35,848 nt of DNA from Bacteroides fragilis (GTDB lineage Bacteria > Bacillota > Clostridia > Lachnospirales > Lachnospiraceae): contig JAMPFK010000022.1 of the NCBI GenBank assembly GCA_023664485.1, positions 1-35,848 of the forward strand, in the 5' to 3' direction. Position numbers and translations under genes: made by a program. Shown here one piece after another: positions 17,183-25,586 of the stretch. Each line of letters opens with the position of its first letter. Position 1 is the stretch's first letter. Below the pieces are notes generated by a model. It worked only from the letters and a program-made list of their open reading frames with translations. It made no database searches and was not told the DNA's origin.

Positions 17183-18190
17183 ATGAAGATGGATTTACGG
17201 GGCCGTCATTTTTTGAAGCTTCTGGATTTTACGCCGGAAGAAATCATTTATATGCTGGATGTGGCGGCGGATTTGAAAGAGAAGAAGAAAAAGGGGATTC
17301 CGGTAGATTTCTGCCGTGGAAAGAATGTGGCGCTGATTTTTGAAAAAACGAGTACGCGGACCCGCTGTTCCTTTGAGGTGGCGGCGCATGATCTGGGCAT
17401 GGGAACGACTTATCTTGACCCGGCGGGATCCCAGATCGGCAAAAAGGAGAGTATCGCCGATACGGCGAGGGTGCTGGGCCGTATGTATGAGGGAATTGAG
17501 TACCGCGGATTTGAACAGGAAATCGTAGAGAAGCTGGCGGAGTATGCGGGCGTGCCGGTCTGGAACGGCCTGACCAACGAATTTCATCCGACGCAGATGC
17601 TGGCGGATCTGTTGACGATCCGGGAGCATTTCGGACATTTGCAGGGAATTAAGCTTACCTATATGGGAGATGCGCGTTATAATATGGGGAATTCGCTGAT
17701 GGCCGCCTGTGCGAAGATGGGAATGCACTTTACCGCCTGCACGGCGGAAGCCTATTTTCCGGGAAAAGAGCTGGTGGCGGAATGCGAAAAGATCGCGGCG
17801 CAGACCGGCGGCAGCATTCGTCTGACGGAAAGCGTGGAAGAGGGGACAAAGGGCGTGGACGTAATATATACCGACGTATGGGTATCCATGGGCGAGCCGG
17901 ATGAAGTCTGGGCGAGCCGTATCCGCGATCTGACGCCTTATCAGGTCAGCCGCAGGGTGATGGAAAATGCGGGCGGGAAAGCGGTGTTCATGCACTGTCT
18001 TCCTGCTTTTCACGATTTGAACACCGGAATCGGGAGAGAAATCGGTGAAAAATTCGGCATTCGGGAGATGGAAGTGACCGATGAGGTTTTCGAGTCCTCC
18101 CGGTCGATCGTATTTGACGAGGCGGAGAACCGTATGCACACGATCAAAGCAGTGATGGCAGTTACCTTGGGTATGCCGGAGATTGAATAA
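17183..18190 (+). CDS. argF: Ornithine carbamoyltransferase
   Basis: A 335-residue enzyme that joins carbamoyl phosphate and ornithine to give citrulline. The carbamoyl-phosphate loop STRTR is at 57-61, with HPTQ further on. HCLP (271-274) marks ornithine rather than aspartate specificity, as do the family segments FEVAAHDLGMG and DVWVSMGE. It could serve arginine synthesis (argF) or the arginine deiminase pathway (arcB). No arcA/arcC or other arg gene is adjacent, so the direction is not decided. The ATG at 17171 touches the AAAGGA ribosome site, so 17183 (12 bases away) is the better start. Confidence 0.94.
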   Translation: MKMDLRGRHFLKLLDFTPEEIIYMLDVAADLKEKKKKGIPVDFCRGKNVALIFEKTSTRTRCSFEVAAHDLGMGTTYLDPAGSQIGKKESIADTARVLGRMYEGIEYRGFEQEIVEKLAEYAGVPVWNGLTNEFHPTQMLADLLTIREHFGHLQGIKLTYMGDARYNMGNSLMAACAKMGMHFTACTAEAYFPGKELVAECEKIAAQTGGSIRLTESVEEGTKGVDVIYTDVWVSMGEPDEVWASRIRDLTPYQVSRRVMENAGGKAVFMHCLPAFHDLNTGIGREIGEKFGIREMEVTDEVFESSRSIVFDEAENRMHTIKAVMAVTLGMPEIE

Positions 18191-18207
18191 AGGATGTCGT
18201 TACAGAA

Positions 18208-19206
18208 ATGAAAACAGATAAATCGGATATTCTTTCGCTGCTCCGCGACAGACAGGATTATGTATCGGGGCAGCAGTTATGCAGTCAGTTCGGCGTTTCG
18301 CGGACGGCAGTCTGGAAAGCGGTCAATCAGTTAAAAGAAGAAGGCTATCGGATCGAGGCCGTTTCCCATAAAGGGTATCGGCTGCTGGAGAGTCCCGATG
18401 TGATTTCTAAAAGCGAGATCGCCAGCAGGCTGAATACAAAATGGGCGGGCAGGAAGCTCTATTACCTGGAAAAAACAGGTTCCACCAATATCGACGCCAG
18501 GCGCTGTGCGGAGGAGGGAGACCCGCATGGAACGACGGTTGTAGCGGGGATGCAGACAGCCGGAAGGGGACGGCGCGGAAGATACTGGCAGTCTCCTGCG
18601 GGCAGCGCTGTTTATATGACGATTATGTTAAGACCGGATTTTGCGCCGGATAAGGCTTCTATGCTGACGCTGGTCATGGCGCTCAGCGTGGCGGAGGCGG
18701 TTGCGGAAGCGGCAGGGCTTGACGCAGGCATTAAATGGCCGAATGATATCGTCGTCAATCAGAAGAAAGTATGCGGCATTTTGACGGAGCTGAACGTGGA
18801 GAGCGACTATATCCGTTATGTCGTTATCGGCGTCGGCATCAATGTCAATAACGGCGCGCCGGAAGAGTTTCCGGAGGAGATCAGGGAAACAGCCACTTCT
18901 CTGAAAATAGAATCGGGCGTGCAGGTATGCCGGGCGGCGCTGATAGAGTGCGTACTGGCGCATTTTGAAAAAAATTATGACACATTTGCCGCGGCGCTTG
19001 ATCTGAATCCGTTTTTGGACGCATACAGCAGTCATCTGCTGAATTTGAATGCGCAGGTCAAGGTATTGGATCCCAGGGGAAGCTATACGGGGATCGCCAG
19101 AGGAATCAATGCGGCGGGAGAGCTTTTGGTGGAAAAAGAGGATGGCAGGATAGAAGCGGTTTATGCGGGGGAAGTATCCGTCAGGGGACTGTACGGGTAT
19201 GTCTGA
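18208..19206 (+). CDS. birA: Bifunctional biotin ligase and biotin-operon repressor
   Basis: A 332-residue two-function protein. The N-terminal winged helix (about 5-65, QLCSQFGVSRTAVWKAVNQLKEEGY) binds DNA. The central domain activates biotin as biotinyl-AMP through GRGRRGR (119-125) and KWPND (lysine 176), then attaches it to carboxylase carrier proteins. A small C-terminal SH3-like domain follows (about 270-330). The presence of the DNA-binding domain means it probably represses biotin genes when biotinyl-AMP is high; no bio operon is in this window. It follows argF by 17 bp. Confidence 0.95.
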   Translation: MKTDKSDILSLLRDRQDYVSGQQLCSQFGVSRTAVWKAVNQLKEEGYRIEAVSHKGYRLLESPDVISKSEIASRLNTKWAGRKLYYLEKTGSTNIDARRCAEEGDPHGTTVVAGMQTAGRGRRGRYWQSPAGSAVYMTIMLRPDFAPDKASMLTLVMALSVAEAVAEAAGLDAGIKWPNDIVVNQKKVCGILTELNVESDYIRYVVIGVGINVNNGAPEEFPEEIRETATSLKIESGVQVCRAALIECVLAHFEKNYDTFAAALDLNPFLDAYSSHLLNLNAQVKVLDPRGSYTGIARGINAAGELLVEKEDGRIEAVYAGEVSVRGLYGYV

Positions 19207-19216
19207 AGGAGGCAGT

Positions 19217-19555
19217 ATGGCAAAAGAGCGTATTGTGCTCTGCGGCGCGAATGCTTATGAGCGGAAATATTATTTTAATGAAAAGTTTGCGGCAATCCCG
19301 GCTTCCATTCAGGAGGAGCTGCATATTATCTGCGTTCTTTTTACCGAAGAAGCAGGCGGTATTTTTACGATCGTATTTGAAGAGGACGGGAGCGTTTCTC
19401 TGGAAACCGATGCCAGAGAAGACGATCTGCTTTATGATGAGATCAGCAGCGGCCTCATGGTCGGGGAAATCCGCCGTAACCGGCAGGAAATGCTGGAATC
19501 CCTGAGTTTGTATTACAGGGTCTTTATCTTAAAAGAAGATATTGAACTGATCTGA
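19217..19555 (+). CDS. DUF6145-like protein of unknown function
   Basis: A 112-residue protein. I recognise the pattern VLCGANAYERKYYFNEKF...LHIICVLFTEEAGGIFTIVFEEDG as the DUF6145 family seen in Lachnospiraceae. This is from memory and unverified. The start at 19217 has AAGGAGG seven bases upstream; the longer in-frame ORF from 19163 would overlap birA. It is acidic, with no signal peptide or membrane segment, so cytoplasmic. It lies between birA and dus, seven bases before the latter, suggesting co-translation with the tRNA-modifying enzyme. The function is unknown. Confidence 0.82.
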   Translation: MAKERIVLCGANAYERKYYFNEKFAAIPASIQEELHIICVLFTEEAGGIFTIVFEEDGSVSLETDAREDDLLYDEISSGLMVGEIRRNRQEMLESLSLYYRVFILKEDIELI

Positions 19556-19561
19556 GAAAGC

Positions 19562-20524
19562 ATGGAGGGTATTGTGCAAATAGGCAATGTAACGCTGGAT
19601 AATCCGGTCATACTCGCTCCGATGGCAGGCGTAACAGACCTGCCTTTTCGTCTGTTATGCAAAGAGCAGGGAGCGGGGCTCGTCTGCATGGAGATGATCA
19701 GCGCCAAAGCCGTCTTATATAAAAATAAAAATACGGAGACGCTGCTCGAAATCCATCCGCAGGAGGCGCCCGTCTCTTTGCAGTTATTCGGCTCCGATGC
19801 CCGTATTATGAGTGAAATTGCCAAACAGCTGGAGGAACGTCCTTTTTCCATACTGGATATCAATATGGGCTGTCCCGTGCCGAAAATCGTCAATAATGGA
19901 GAAGGATCGGCCCTGATGAAGAATCCCAGGCTGGCGGGTGAAATCATTTCCGCCATTGCGCGCGCGGTCCGGAAACCGGTCACGGTAAAGATCCGCAGCG
20001 GTTTTGATAAAGAACATCTCAATGCGGTGGAAATGGCCAAAATCGCAGAGGATGCCGGGGCCGCGGCTGTCACGGTGCACGGAAGGACGAGAGAGCAGTT
20101 CTATGCCGGCGAGGCGGACTGGGAAGTCATTGCAAAGGTAAAAGAGGCTGTGTCCATCCCGGTCATCGGAAACGGCGATGTCACGGACGGAGAAAGCGCC
20201 GCGGAAATGCTTCGGCAGACAGGCTGTGACGGGATAATGGTCGGGCGCGCTGCGAGGGGGAATCCATGGATCTTCCAGGAAATCGTCGCCTATCTGGCGG
20301 ATGGGACGGCACTGCCGCCCAGGACGAAAGAGGAATGCAGGGAAACGATGCTCCGCCATGCGAGGCTTCAATTACAATATAAGGGAGAATATACAGGCGT
20401 GCGCGAGATGCGGAAGCATATTTCGTGGTATACGGCCGGAATGCCGCATTCCGCGAAGCTCAGGGGACAGATCAATACAGTGGAAACTTTTGCGGCATTG
20501 GAGGAATTAATCGAAAAGATGTAG
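19562..20524 (+). CDS. dusB: tRNA-dihydrouridine synthase (DusB type)
   Basis: A 320-residue FMN enzyme that reduces uridine to dihydrouridine in tRNA. The N-terminal APMAGVTDLPFR motif, the active-site cysteine C104 in INMGCPVPKIV, and the FMN-phosphate segment HGRTREQFY...IGNGDV are all present, followed by a helical C-terminal RNA-binding domain. The ATG at 19562 has a poor ribosome site. An in-frame GTG at 19574 has GGAGGG four bases upstream, so the start is uncertain by four codons. Confidence 0.93.
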   Translation: MEGIVQIGNVTLDNPVILAPMAGVTDLPFRLLCKEQGAGLVCMEMISAKAVLYKNKNTETLLEIHPQEAPVSLQLFGSDARIMSEIAKQLEERPFSILDINMGCPVPKIVNNGEGSALMKNPRLAGEIISAIARAVRKPVTVKIRSGFDKEHLNAVEMAKIAEDAGAAAVTVHGRTREQFYAGEADWEVIAKVKEAVSIPVIGNGDVTDGESAAEMLRQTGCDGIMVGRAARGNPWIFQEIVAYLADGTALPPRTKEECRETMLRHARLQLQYKGEYTGVREMRKHISWYTAGMPHSAKLRGQINTVETFAALEELIEKM

Positions 20525-20537
20525 CGTATATTCTCAT

Positions 20538-21440
20538 ATGGGAAACGAAACAATATTCTATTATGTTACGGAAGAGATGGTAACAGGCCATACGACCATC
20601 GCGAAACCTCATTTTTGGCGGAAAGTGAGGCTTTCTTCTTTTGTGGTGGAAAGAGAGGAAATAACGCTGGCCGCCGTTATGATCCCTGCCCTGTCAAAAG
20701 GGTGGAAACGTGAAAAACTGCTCAGGCTGATGCGGGAGAGCATGGAGACGCATCCTCTGTATTCCGGAAATGTCAGGATATTGATACAGCCGGAAGTACA
20801 GCGCATGTTGACGGAGCAGGCGAATCATGCCTCCGGGATATCCGCGGCGCGTTCAAAGCCCGTGCCGTCCGAAACGTTCCTTTCCATAGGGTTTCCGCTG
20901 ACCGAAAAAATCCTGCGGGAGCGTTTCCCGATACAGAGGGGAAAGGGAGGACCGGAATCGGTCGTGCTTTTGCTGGGAGAGCCTTTTTTCCCGGAAGAAC
21001 AGCTGCGGCATTTTGGAGAGATGATACAGCCTTATCTGCCCCGGATCAATGCGCTGACGGTCATTTATGGGGCGGCGGAAGAGTTGGATGAAGAAGCGGA
21101 GCCGGGGCGTCTGGAAGAGGCTGTCCATGAATACGCGGAAGAACTTTATTATGAATACGGTCTGGTAAGCCGGATACTGCATGGCACCGCAGCATTACAG
21201 GGAGGCGCCGTTTCGATGAGGCGGAGGAATCTGCCGGGCGGACAAAATCCGGTTCTTTTTCTGGATTACGGCTGTCCCGGAACGCAGCCCCTTCGTATGC
21301 TGCGGGACGGAGACGTTTATCTGGACGCCGCTTCTTCGGAAGAAAAAGAAGCGCTATTCAGAAGAAAGTACAGGGGGATTTTCTATCAGTCTCCCCGGAA
21401 ATACCTTGACACTATGGTGAAAAGTGGTTATGATAATTAA
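20538..21440 (+). CDS. Conserved-looking hypothetical protein between dusB and greA
   Basis: I do not recognise this 300-residue protein. It has no signal peptide and no membrane segment. It is rich in Arg and Glu and contains KPHFWRKVRLSSFVVEREE near the start, a central stretch predicting an alpha/beta fold (ESVVLLLGEPFFPEE, INALTVIYGAAEELDEE), and a C-terminal segment (NPVLFLDYGCPGTQPLRMLRDGDVYLD) that looks like an active or ligand-binding core. It begins 13 bases after dusB with no clear ribosome site, so it may depend on translation of dusB. The greA promoter lies within its last 12 codons. Confidence 0.75.
   Translation: MGNETIFYYVTEEMVTGHTTIAKPHFWRKVRLSSFVVEREEITLAAVMIPALSKGWKREKLLRLMRESMETHPLYSGNVRILIQPEVQRMLTEQANHASGISAARSKPVPSETFLSIGFPLTEKILRERFPIQRGKGGPESVVLLLGEPFFPEEQLRHFGEMIQPYLPRINALTVIYGAAEELDEEAEPGRLEEAVHEYAEELYYEYGLVSRILHGTAALQGGAVSMRRRNLPGGQNPVLFLDYGCPGTQPLRMLRDGDVYLDAASSEEKEALFRRKYRGIFYQSPRKYLDTMVKSGYDN
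21406..21434 (+). promoter_or_regulatory. Sigma-A promoter of greA-lysS inside the preceding gene
   Basis: TTGACA and TATGAT with an exact 17-bp spacer. The -35 and -10 boxes overlap the end of the upstream coding region. The predicted start near 21441 excludes the in-frame ATG at 21424 as the greA start. Confidence 0.8.
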
Positions 21441-21507
21441 GTTAATCAGATATAATGCTGAAAACAACAGAAAAAGGACAAAACAGAGACAGGAAAGGGC
21501 GAATGTC

Positions 21508-21990
21508 ATGGAAGAGAAAAAGAATATTTTAACCTATGAGGGTCTTAGAAAATATGAGGACGAGCTGCACGAATTAAAAGTCGTGAAACGCCAGGAAGTC
21601 GCGCAGAAGATCAAGGAGGCAAGAGAGCAGGGCGACTTGTCGGAAAATGCGGAATACGACGCGGCGAAGGACGAACAGCGCGATATCGAAGCGAGAATCG
21701 AGGAGCTGGAAAAGATTTTGAAGAACGCGGAGGTCGTCGTAGAGGATGAAGTTGATTTAGATAAAATTAATATCGGCTGTCAGGTCACGATTCTGGATAT
21801 GGAATATGCAGAGGAGCTGGAATATAAAATCGTAGGTTCCACTGAAGCGAACAGCCTGAAAGGCAGGATTTCCAACGAATCCCCGGTCGGAAAGGCGCTG
21901 ATCGGAAGCAGGATCGGCGACGTTGTGACGGTCGAGACCCAGGCGGGCGTTTTACAGTATAAGGTATTGGAAATTCAGAGATCTAATTAA
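21508..21990 (+). CDS. greA: Transcription elongation factor GreA
   Basis: A 160-residue factor that rescues backtracked RNA polymerase by stimulating cleavage of the nascent RNA. The N-terminal coiled coil carries the acidic tip DLSENAEYDAAKDEQ, including the conserved D and E that reach the active site. The C-terminal FKBP-like domain has NESPVGKALIGSRIGDVV. Start 21508 is chosen because it follows an AAAGGG ribosome site, the promoter at 21406-21434 lies upstream, and it gives the standard length. lysS follows after 31 bp, a common Firmicute pairing. Confidence 0.96.
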   Translation: MEEKKNILTYEGLRKYEDELHELKVVKRQEVAQKIKEAREQGDLSENAEYDAAKDEQRDIEARIEELEKILKNAEVVVEDEVDLDKINIGCQVTILDMEYAEELEYKIVGSTEANSLKGRISNESPVGKALIGSRIGDVVTVETQAGVLQYKVLEIQRSN

Positions 21991-22021
21991 CATACAGGCT
22001 GAACAGGAGGCACGGTTACAC

Positions 22022-23533
22022 ATGGCAGAACAGCAGAATCAGGGAAACGGGCAGCAGGCTCAGGATATCAATCAGCTTTTGAAAGTGCGGCGTGAGAAGC
22101 TTGCTGCGCTGCAGGAGAAGGGGAAGGATCCCTTTGTTATTACCAGATATGATGTGACGCATCACAGTCAGGAAATCAAGGATCATTTTGATACGTTGGA
22201 GGGGAAAAGCGTTTCGATTGCGGGCCGTGTGATGTCCAGGCGCGTGATGGGAAAGGCATCTTTTTGTAATGTACAGGATCTGCAGGGAGATATTCAGTCC
22301 TATGTGGCAAGAGACAACGTCGGCGAAGAATCCTATGCTGATTTCAGGAAATATGATGTGGGCGATATCGTCGGCATCGAGGGAGAGGTCTTTAAGACCA
22401 AAACGGGCGAAATTTCGATTCATGCCGCAAAAGTGACGCTGCTTTCCAAAAGCCTGCAGATCCTTCCTGAAAAATATCATGGACTGGTCAATACCGATAT
22501 CCGTTACCGCCAGCGCTACACGGATCTGATCATGAACGAAGAGGTGAAAAAAACATTCGTGACGCGTTCTAAGATCATCAGCTCCATCAGACGCTATCTG
22601 GACGGACAGGGATTTTTGGAGGTGGAGACGCCGATGCTCGTATCCAATGCGGGCGGCGCCGCGGCACGGCCTTTTGAGACGCATTACAATGCGCTGGACG
22701 AGGATGTCAAGCTTCGTATTTCTCTGGAACTCTACCTGAAAAGGCTGATCGTAGGCGGTATGGAAAGAGTCTATGAAATCGGGCGCGTTTTTCGGAACGA
22801 GGGACTGGATACCAGGCATAATCCTGAATTTACCCTGATGGAGCTGTACCAGGCTTATACGGACTATAACGGCATGATGGAGCTGACCGAGAATATGTTC
22901 CGTCATGTGGCAAAAGAGGTATGCGGGACGACCCTGATCCCTTACGGCGACGCGGAAATCGATCTGGGAAAACCGTTCGCCAGAATGACGATGATCGAGG
23001 CCGTGAAGAAATATGCGGGCGTGGACTTTGACGAAATCAGGGATACGGATGAAGCGAAAAAAATCGCGGATGAAAAGGGCGTTCATTACGAGGAAAGGCA
23101 TAAAAAAGGAGACATTCTGAACCTGTTCTTCGAGGAATTTGTGGAAGAACATCTGGTACAGCCGACTTTTATTACGGATCATCCCATCGAGATTTCCCCG
23201 CTTACAAAGAAAAAGCCGGGCAGTCCGGGGTATGTGGAGAGGTTCGAGCTGTTTATCACATGCCGAGAGATGTGCAACGCGTATTCGGAGCTGAACGATC
23301 CCATCGACCAGCGGGAACGTTTCAGGGCACAGGAAGCGGCATTGGCGGCAGGAGACGAAGAGGCGAACACGACGGATGAAGATTTCCTGAACGCGCTGGA
23401 AATCGGGATGCCGCCGACGGGAGGCATCGGATATGGAATCGACAGGTTTGTCATGCTTCTTACCAATTCGCCGGCGATCAGGGATGTGTTGTTGTTCCCG
23501 ACGATGAAGTCACTCGGTAAAGAAAATCAGTAA
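22022..23533 (+). CDS. lysS: Lysyl-tRNA synthetase, class II
   Basis: A 503-residue class II synthetase that charges tRNA-Lys. The N-terminal OB-fold (about 50-155) binds the anticodon. Motif 2 is GRVFRNEGLDTRHNPEFTLME and motif 3 is GGIGYGIDRFVMLLT. The first 20 residues are Gln/Asn-rich, a short variable extension. AGGAGG precedes the start by about 11 bases. The gene is complete, and its 3' side marks the left border of the mobile-element debris. Confidence 0.97.
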   Translation: MAEQQNQGNGQQAQDINQLLKVRREKLAALQEKGKDPFVITRYDVTHHSQEIKDHFDTLEGKSVSIAGRVMSRRVMGKASFCNVQDLQGDIQSYVARDNVGEESYADFRKYDVGDIVGIEGEVFKTKTGEISIHAAKVTLLSKSLQILPEKYHGLVNTDIRYRQRYTDLIMNEEVKKTFVTRSKIISSIRRYLDGQGFLEVETPMLVSNAGGAAARPFETHYNALDEDVKLRISLELYLKRLIVGGMERVYEIGRVFRNEGLDTRHNPEFTLMELYQAYTDYNGMMELTENMFRHVAKEVCGTTLIPYGDAEIDLGKPFARMTMIEAVKKYAGVDFDEIRDTDEAKKIADEKGVHYEERHKKGDILNLFFEEFVEEHLVQPTFITDHPIEISPLTKKKPGSPGYVERFELFITCREMCNAYSELNDPIDQRERFRAQEAALAAGDEEANTTDEDFLNALEIGMPPTGGIGYGIDRFVMLLTNSPAIRDVLLFPTMKSLGKENQ

Positions 23534-23585
23534 AATTAAGGGTTTCAGCGGTTCCCTGTTATGATTTACTACAAATTTGCTACGC

Positions 23586-23615
23586 ATAATACGGAATAAT
23601 ACTTAATAATACGTT
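23586..23615 (+). repeat. Three direct repeats with a 10-bp period
   Basis: ATAATAC occurs at 23586, 23596 and 23606, exactly 10 bp apart and so on the same face of the helix. It lies between lysS and the first element-derived gene, where recombinase or excision-factor binding sites are often found. That role is inferred. Confidence 0.6.
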
Positions 23616-23650
23616 TTGTGCGGCATTCAATTTTATAGGTATGTACCTTT

Positions 23651-23690
23651 AGGACACTTTCCAAGTGAAAATTTGGAAGTGTCCTTTTTT
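23651..23690 (+). terminator. Intrinsic terminator downstream of lysS
   Basis: GGACACTT (23652-23659) pairs with AAGTGTCC (23677-23684), extended by CCA/TGG past a one-base bulge, and followed by six T residues. It separates the greA-lysS transcript from the element remnant. Confidence 0.85.
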
Positions 23691-23735
23691 GTTATGGTCA
23701 GGTAAAAAAATAAAATTCAAAGGAGGTCATCGACT

Positions 23736-24191
23736 ATGACAAACACAGCGGCAAGTGCAACTATTACGCAAATCCGGTTTACCGGGAAAGAAACAAAAGG
23801 CATAACTTTTACAGACGAGGCACACGAGAAATTTTATTACCTGTATCTGCCAAAGTGCAGGACACAGGACGTATACCACAAGGCATTAATATACTGCCTC
23901 GGAATCAGTGAGGACACAAGGAATAACATAGGGCAGATTTATAACTTTAAAACAGACTGCATCATACCGGACTGTCTGCATGAAGGCTGGATAACAAGCG
24001 GAAGCGCAAGAATCGTCAGGATGGCTTTCAACTTATACTGCAACAGTGCAGTAAGCGTTTTTGGGTATGATGACGCGGAATCGCAGTTAGATGAATATGG
24101 GAGGTATACGGTAGAGGATTTATTCTGCTGCGGCTACGCTCCTTATTTCTGGGAAGCTGTAAGGCTGCGCTATCCGGAATACTGCAATTAG
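23736..24191 (+). CDS. DUF6075-like protein from an integrative element
   Basis: A 151-residue protein. The pattern EKFYYLYLPKCRTQDVYHKALIYCLGIS, followed by a central region and EDLFCCGYAPYFWEAVRLRYPEY, matches my memory of DUF6075 proteins, which are carried by Tn916/Tn1549-like conjugative elements in Firmicutes. A strong AAAGGAGGTCA site precedes the ATG. It appears intact and is the left-most gene of the presumed element, just inside the repeats and terminator behind lysS. Its molecular function is unknown. The parA scrap follows. Confidence 0.75.
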   Translation: MTNTAASATITQIRFTGKETKGITFTDEAHEKFYYLYLPKCRTQDVYHKALIYCLGISEDTRNNIGQIYNFKTDCIIPDCLHEGWITSGSARIVRMAFNLYCNSAVSVFGYDDAESQLDEYGRYTVEDLFCCGYAPYFWEAVRLRYPEYCN

Positions 24192-24226
24192 GAAAGATAC
24201 GGCAATGAGGAATGGAGGATTGGCAG

Positions 24227-24423
24227 ATGCTGAAAATAAGGTTTCAGGGAACAACAAAAGAACGGTTCTCAGGGAATATGTGAGCCGTGTGTCGGAAGGG
24301 TACGATTATATACTGAGACTGTACGCCGCCACTCGGTATGATGACCATCAATGCCCTTGCCTGCGCCGACTCGGTTCTGATACCCGTATAAGCCGCGTAT
24401 TTACCCGTTAAAGGCCTGGTGTA
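24227..24423 (+). pseudogene. Frameshifted remnant of a ParA-type ATPase, with a short DUF3970-like scrap before it
   Basis: The beginning (MLKIRFQGTTKERFSGN) resembles the N-terminus of DUF3970-type small element proteins. One frame then reads LREYVSRVSEGYDYIL. A second frame continues DCTPPLGMMTINALACADS, then VLIPVSAAYLPVKGL, which is the ParA/Soj core (DCTPSLG, IPVQAAYLPVKGL in relatives). The switch at about 24319 fits a small deletion in the expected Ile-Asp codons. No Walker A segment remains, so this is dead. ParA partition genes are normal cargo of Tn916/Tn1549-type elements, which supports the reading of this region as an element remnant. Confidence 0.75.
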
Positions 24424-24779
24424 ACGCGGAACTTTATGGTAGACGGAAAACGCATTTTATTTTCGACGGTATAGACACCTTTACGGCACATTCTGTTCGC
24501 AGGCCGCGCACTGCTGTCAACGAAACCGCGTAGTCAAATCAGCAGCTTCCGGGATGAATTGTGTATACAATAATGCCGCCTGCGGCATATGGAACACAGC
24601 TGCGGGAGGATCCGGAGACAGGGAACTGAAATTGTCTGAAGAATATCCCGGCCGGGAAAAAGATCCTCCTGCAGAATTGTGCCGCTTTCCTGCCCTTTTG
24701 AAAGAATTGTCCCTGTCTTTCAAACACTTCAAAGAACGGGTATTTAACGAATAGTTGGTCTGACGCGGCAGCGGAAGCT
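24424..24779. other. Non-coding stretch: element debris and left end of the transposon
   Basis: No convincing gene. On the plus strand, AAC GCG at about 24421 to 24534 reads as an open fragment (NAELYGRRKTHFIFDGIDTF) that I cannot assign. AATTGT occurs at 24557, 24630, 24675 and 24705, in the position expected for the transposase-binding end of the transposon whose last gene ends at 24780. Confidence 0.6.
24557..24710 (-). repeat. Four spaced ACAATTC-type motifs at the transposon end
   Basis: On the minus strand the motif reads ACAATT, usually ACAATTC, at 24705-24710, 24675-24680, 24630-24635 and 24557-24562. Mu/Tn7/Tn552-type transposons carry several transposase sites at each end. No matching set was found at the opposite side (27265-27510). 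Confidence 0.45.
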
Positions 24780-25586
24780 TTACAGCTGCTGGTTGTTGAC
24801 AGCGGCAAGGATTGTTTCCGGGCCGATGACCTGTTTCCCAGTCTGCTCGCCGATGATCAGGGCGTCCGCCATCAGGTTGTCGATCATGCGGGTATTGCCC
24901 TGTGCATAACTGTGAACGGCGGACAGGGCTGCTTCGCTTAAGATGGAAAGGCTGCCGCCGGCCGTCTGTATCTTGTGGGAGACATACTTTGCCACTTCCC
25001 CATCGGAAAGTCCCCGGAAATCATAATGGACAACGACCCTCTGGCGGAGCGCCTCATTAACAGGCTTAGAAAGGGTGCGGTTGAAATAAGATTCCCCGCA
25101 GAGGATGAGGGTAAAACAGTTCAGGGAGTCATAGCCGTGGTTCATGATGAGCTTAAGGTCGTTCAAGACCGCCGGGGAGAGGTACTGGCATTCATCGATG
25201 GCAAGGCAGAGGGGCCGCTTCTTCTCATGGTAGAGGTAATATACCTGCTCCTGCACGGCTTTGAACATCTGGGGCTTGGTGCCGGAGGGTTCCACGCCGG
25301 GGACGGAACACAGGGGATGATAGAATTCCCGGATGCCGGCGGTAAATAAGCAGATATATTCCATATGCCCCAGGTTCTGGTTGATGCCCTTTGCAAAACA
25401 GCGCAGGCAGAAGGACTTGCCCATGCCGGGCTGAGCGGTAAAGACGCCGATGCCCCTGACATCCCGCACATAGGAGAGGCGGGAGGACATCTGCTTAAAA
25501 TCGTTTGACTGAAAACAATCCTTCTCCTTCTGGCACTGTTTGTCAAAGGGATTGAAGGAAAGGCCGTAATAATCCGTGAACATCAT
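24780..25586 (-). CDS. ExeA/TniB-like AAA+ ATPase of a transposon
   Basis: A 268-residue AAA+ ATPase. It opens FTDYYGLSFNPFDK, typical of ExeA/GspA-like transposition ATPases. Walker A is AQPGMGKS (51-58) and Walker B LAIDECQYL. The following part (VNEALRQRVVVHYDFRGLSDGEVAKYV) is the sensor/lid region. In Mu (MuB), Tn7 (TnsC) and Tn5053 (TniB), such ATPases choose the target and activate the transposase. The start codon overlaps the transposase stop in ATGA (25583-25586), showing translational coupling. The ORF is intact, though its partner transposase is broken. Confidence 0.85.
   Translation of the reverse strand: MMFTDYYGLSFNPFDKQCQKEKDCFQSNDFKQMSSRLSYVRDVRGIGVFTAQPGMGKSFCLRCFAKGINQNLGHMEYICLFTAGIREFYHPLCSVPGVEPSGTKPQMFKAVQEQVYYLYHEKKRPLCLAIDECQYLSPAVLNDLKLIMNHGYDSLNCFTLILCGESYFNRTLSKPVNEALRQRVVVHYDFRGLSDGEVAKYVSHKIQTAGGSLSILSEAALSAVHSYAQGNTRMIDNLMADALIIGEQTGKQVIGPETILAAVNNQQL

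Noticed and set aside
21424..21507. Longer GreA start at 21424
   Set aside because: The start overlaps the -10 box of the greA promoter and would add 28 non-conserved residues; 21508 gives the normal protein.
23534..23735. Leader riboswitch or T-box in front of the DUF6075-like gene
   Set aside because: Only a terminator and short direct repeats are visible; no T-box or other conserved leader core is present.
24205..24411. A 68-residue stand-alone protein
   Set aside because: Its parts match ParA only when two frames are joined, so it is a fragment of a broken gene.
24554..24754. Plus-strand 66-residue open frame opposite the transposon end
   Set aside because: No ribosome site, no family resemblance, and it covers the spaced AATTGT motifs of the transposon end.
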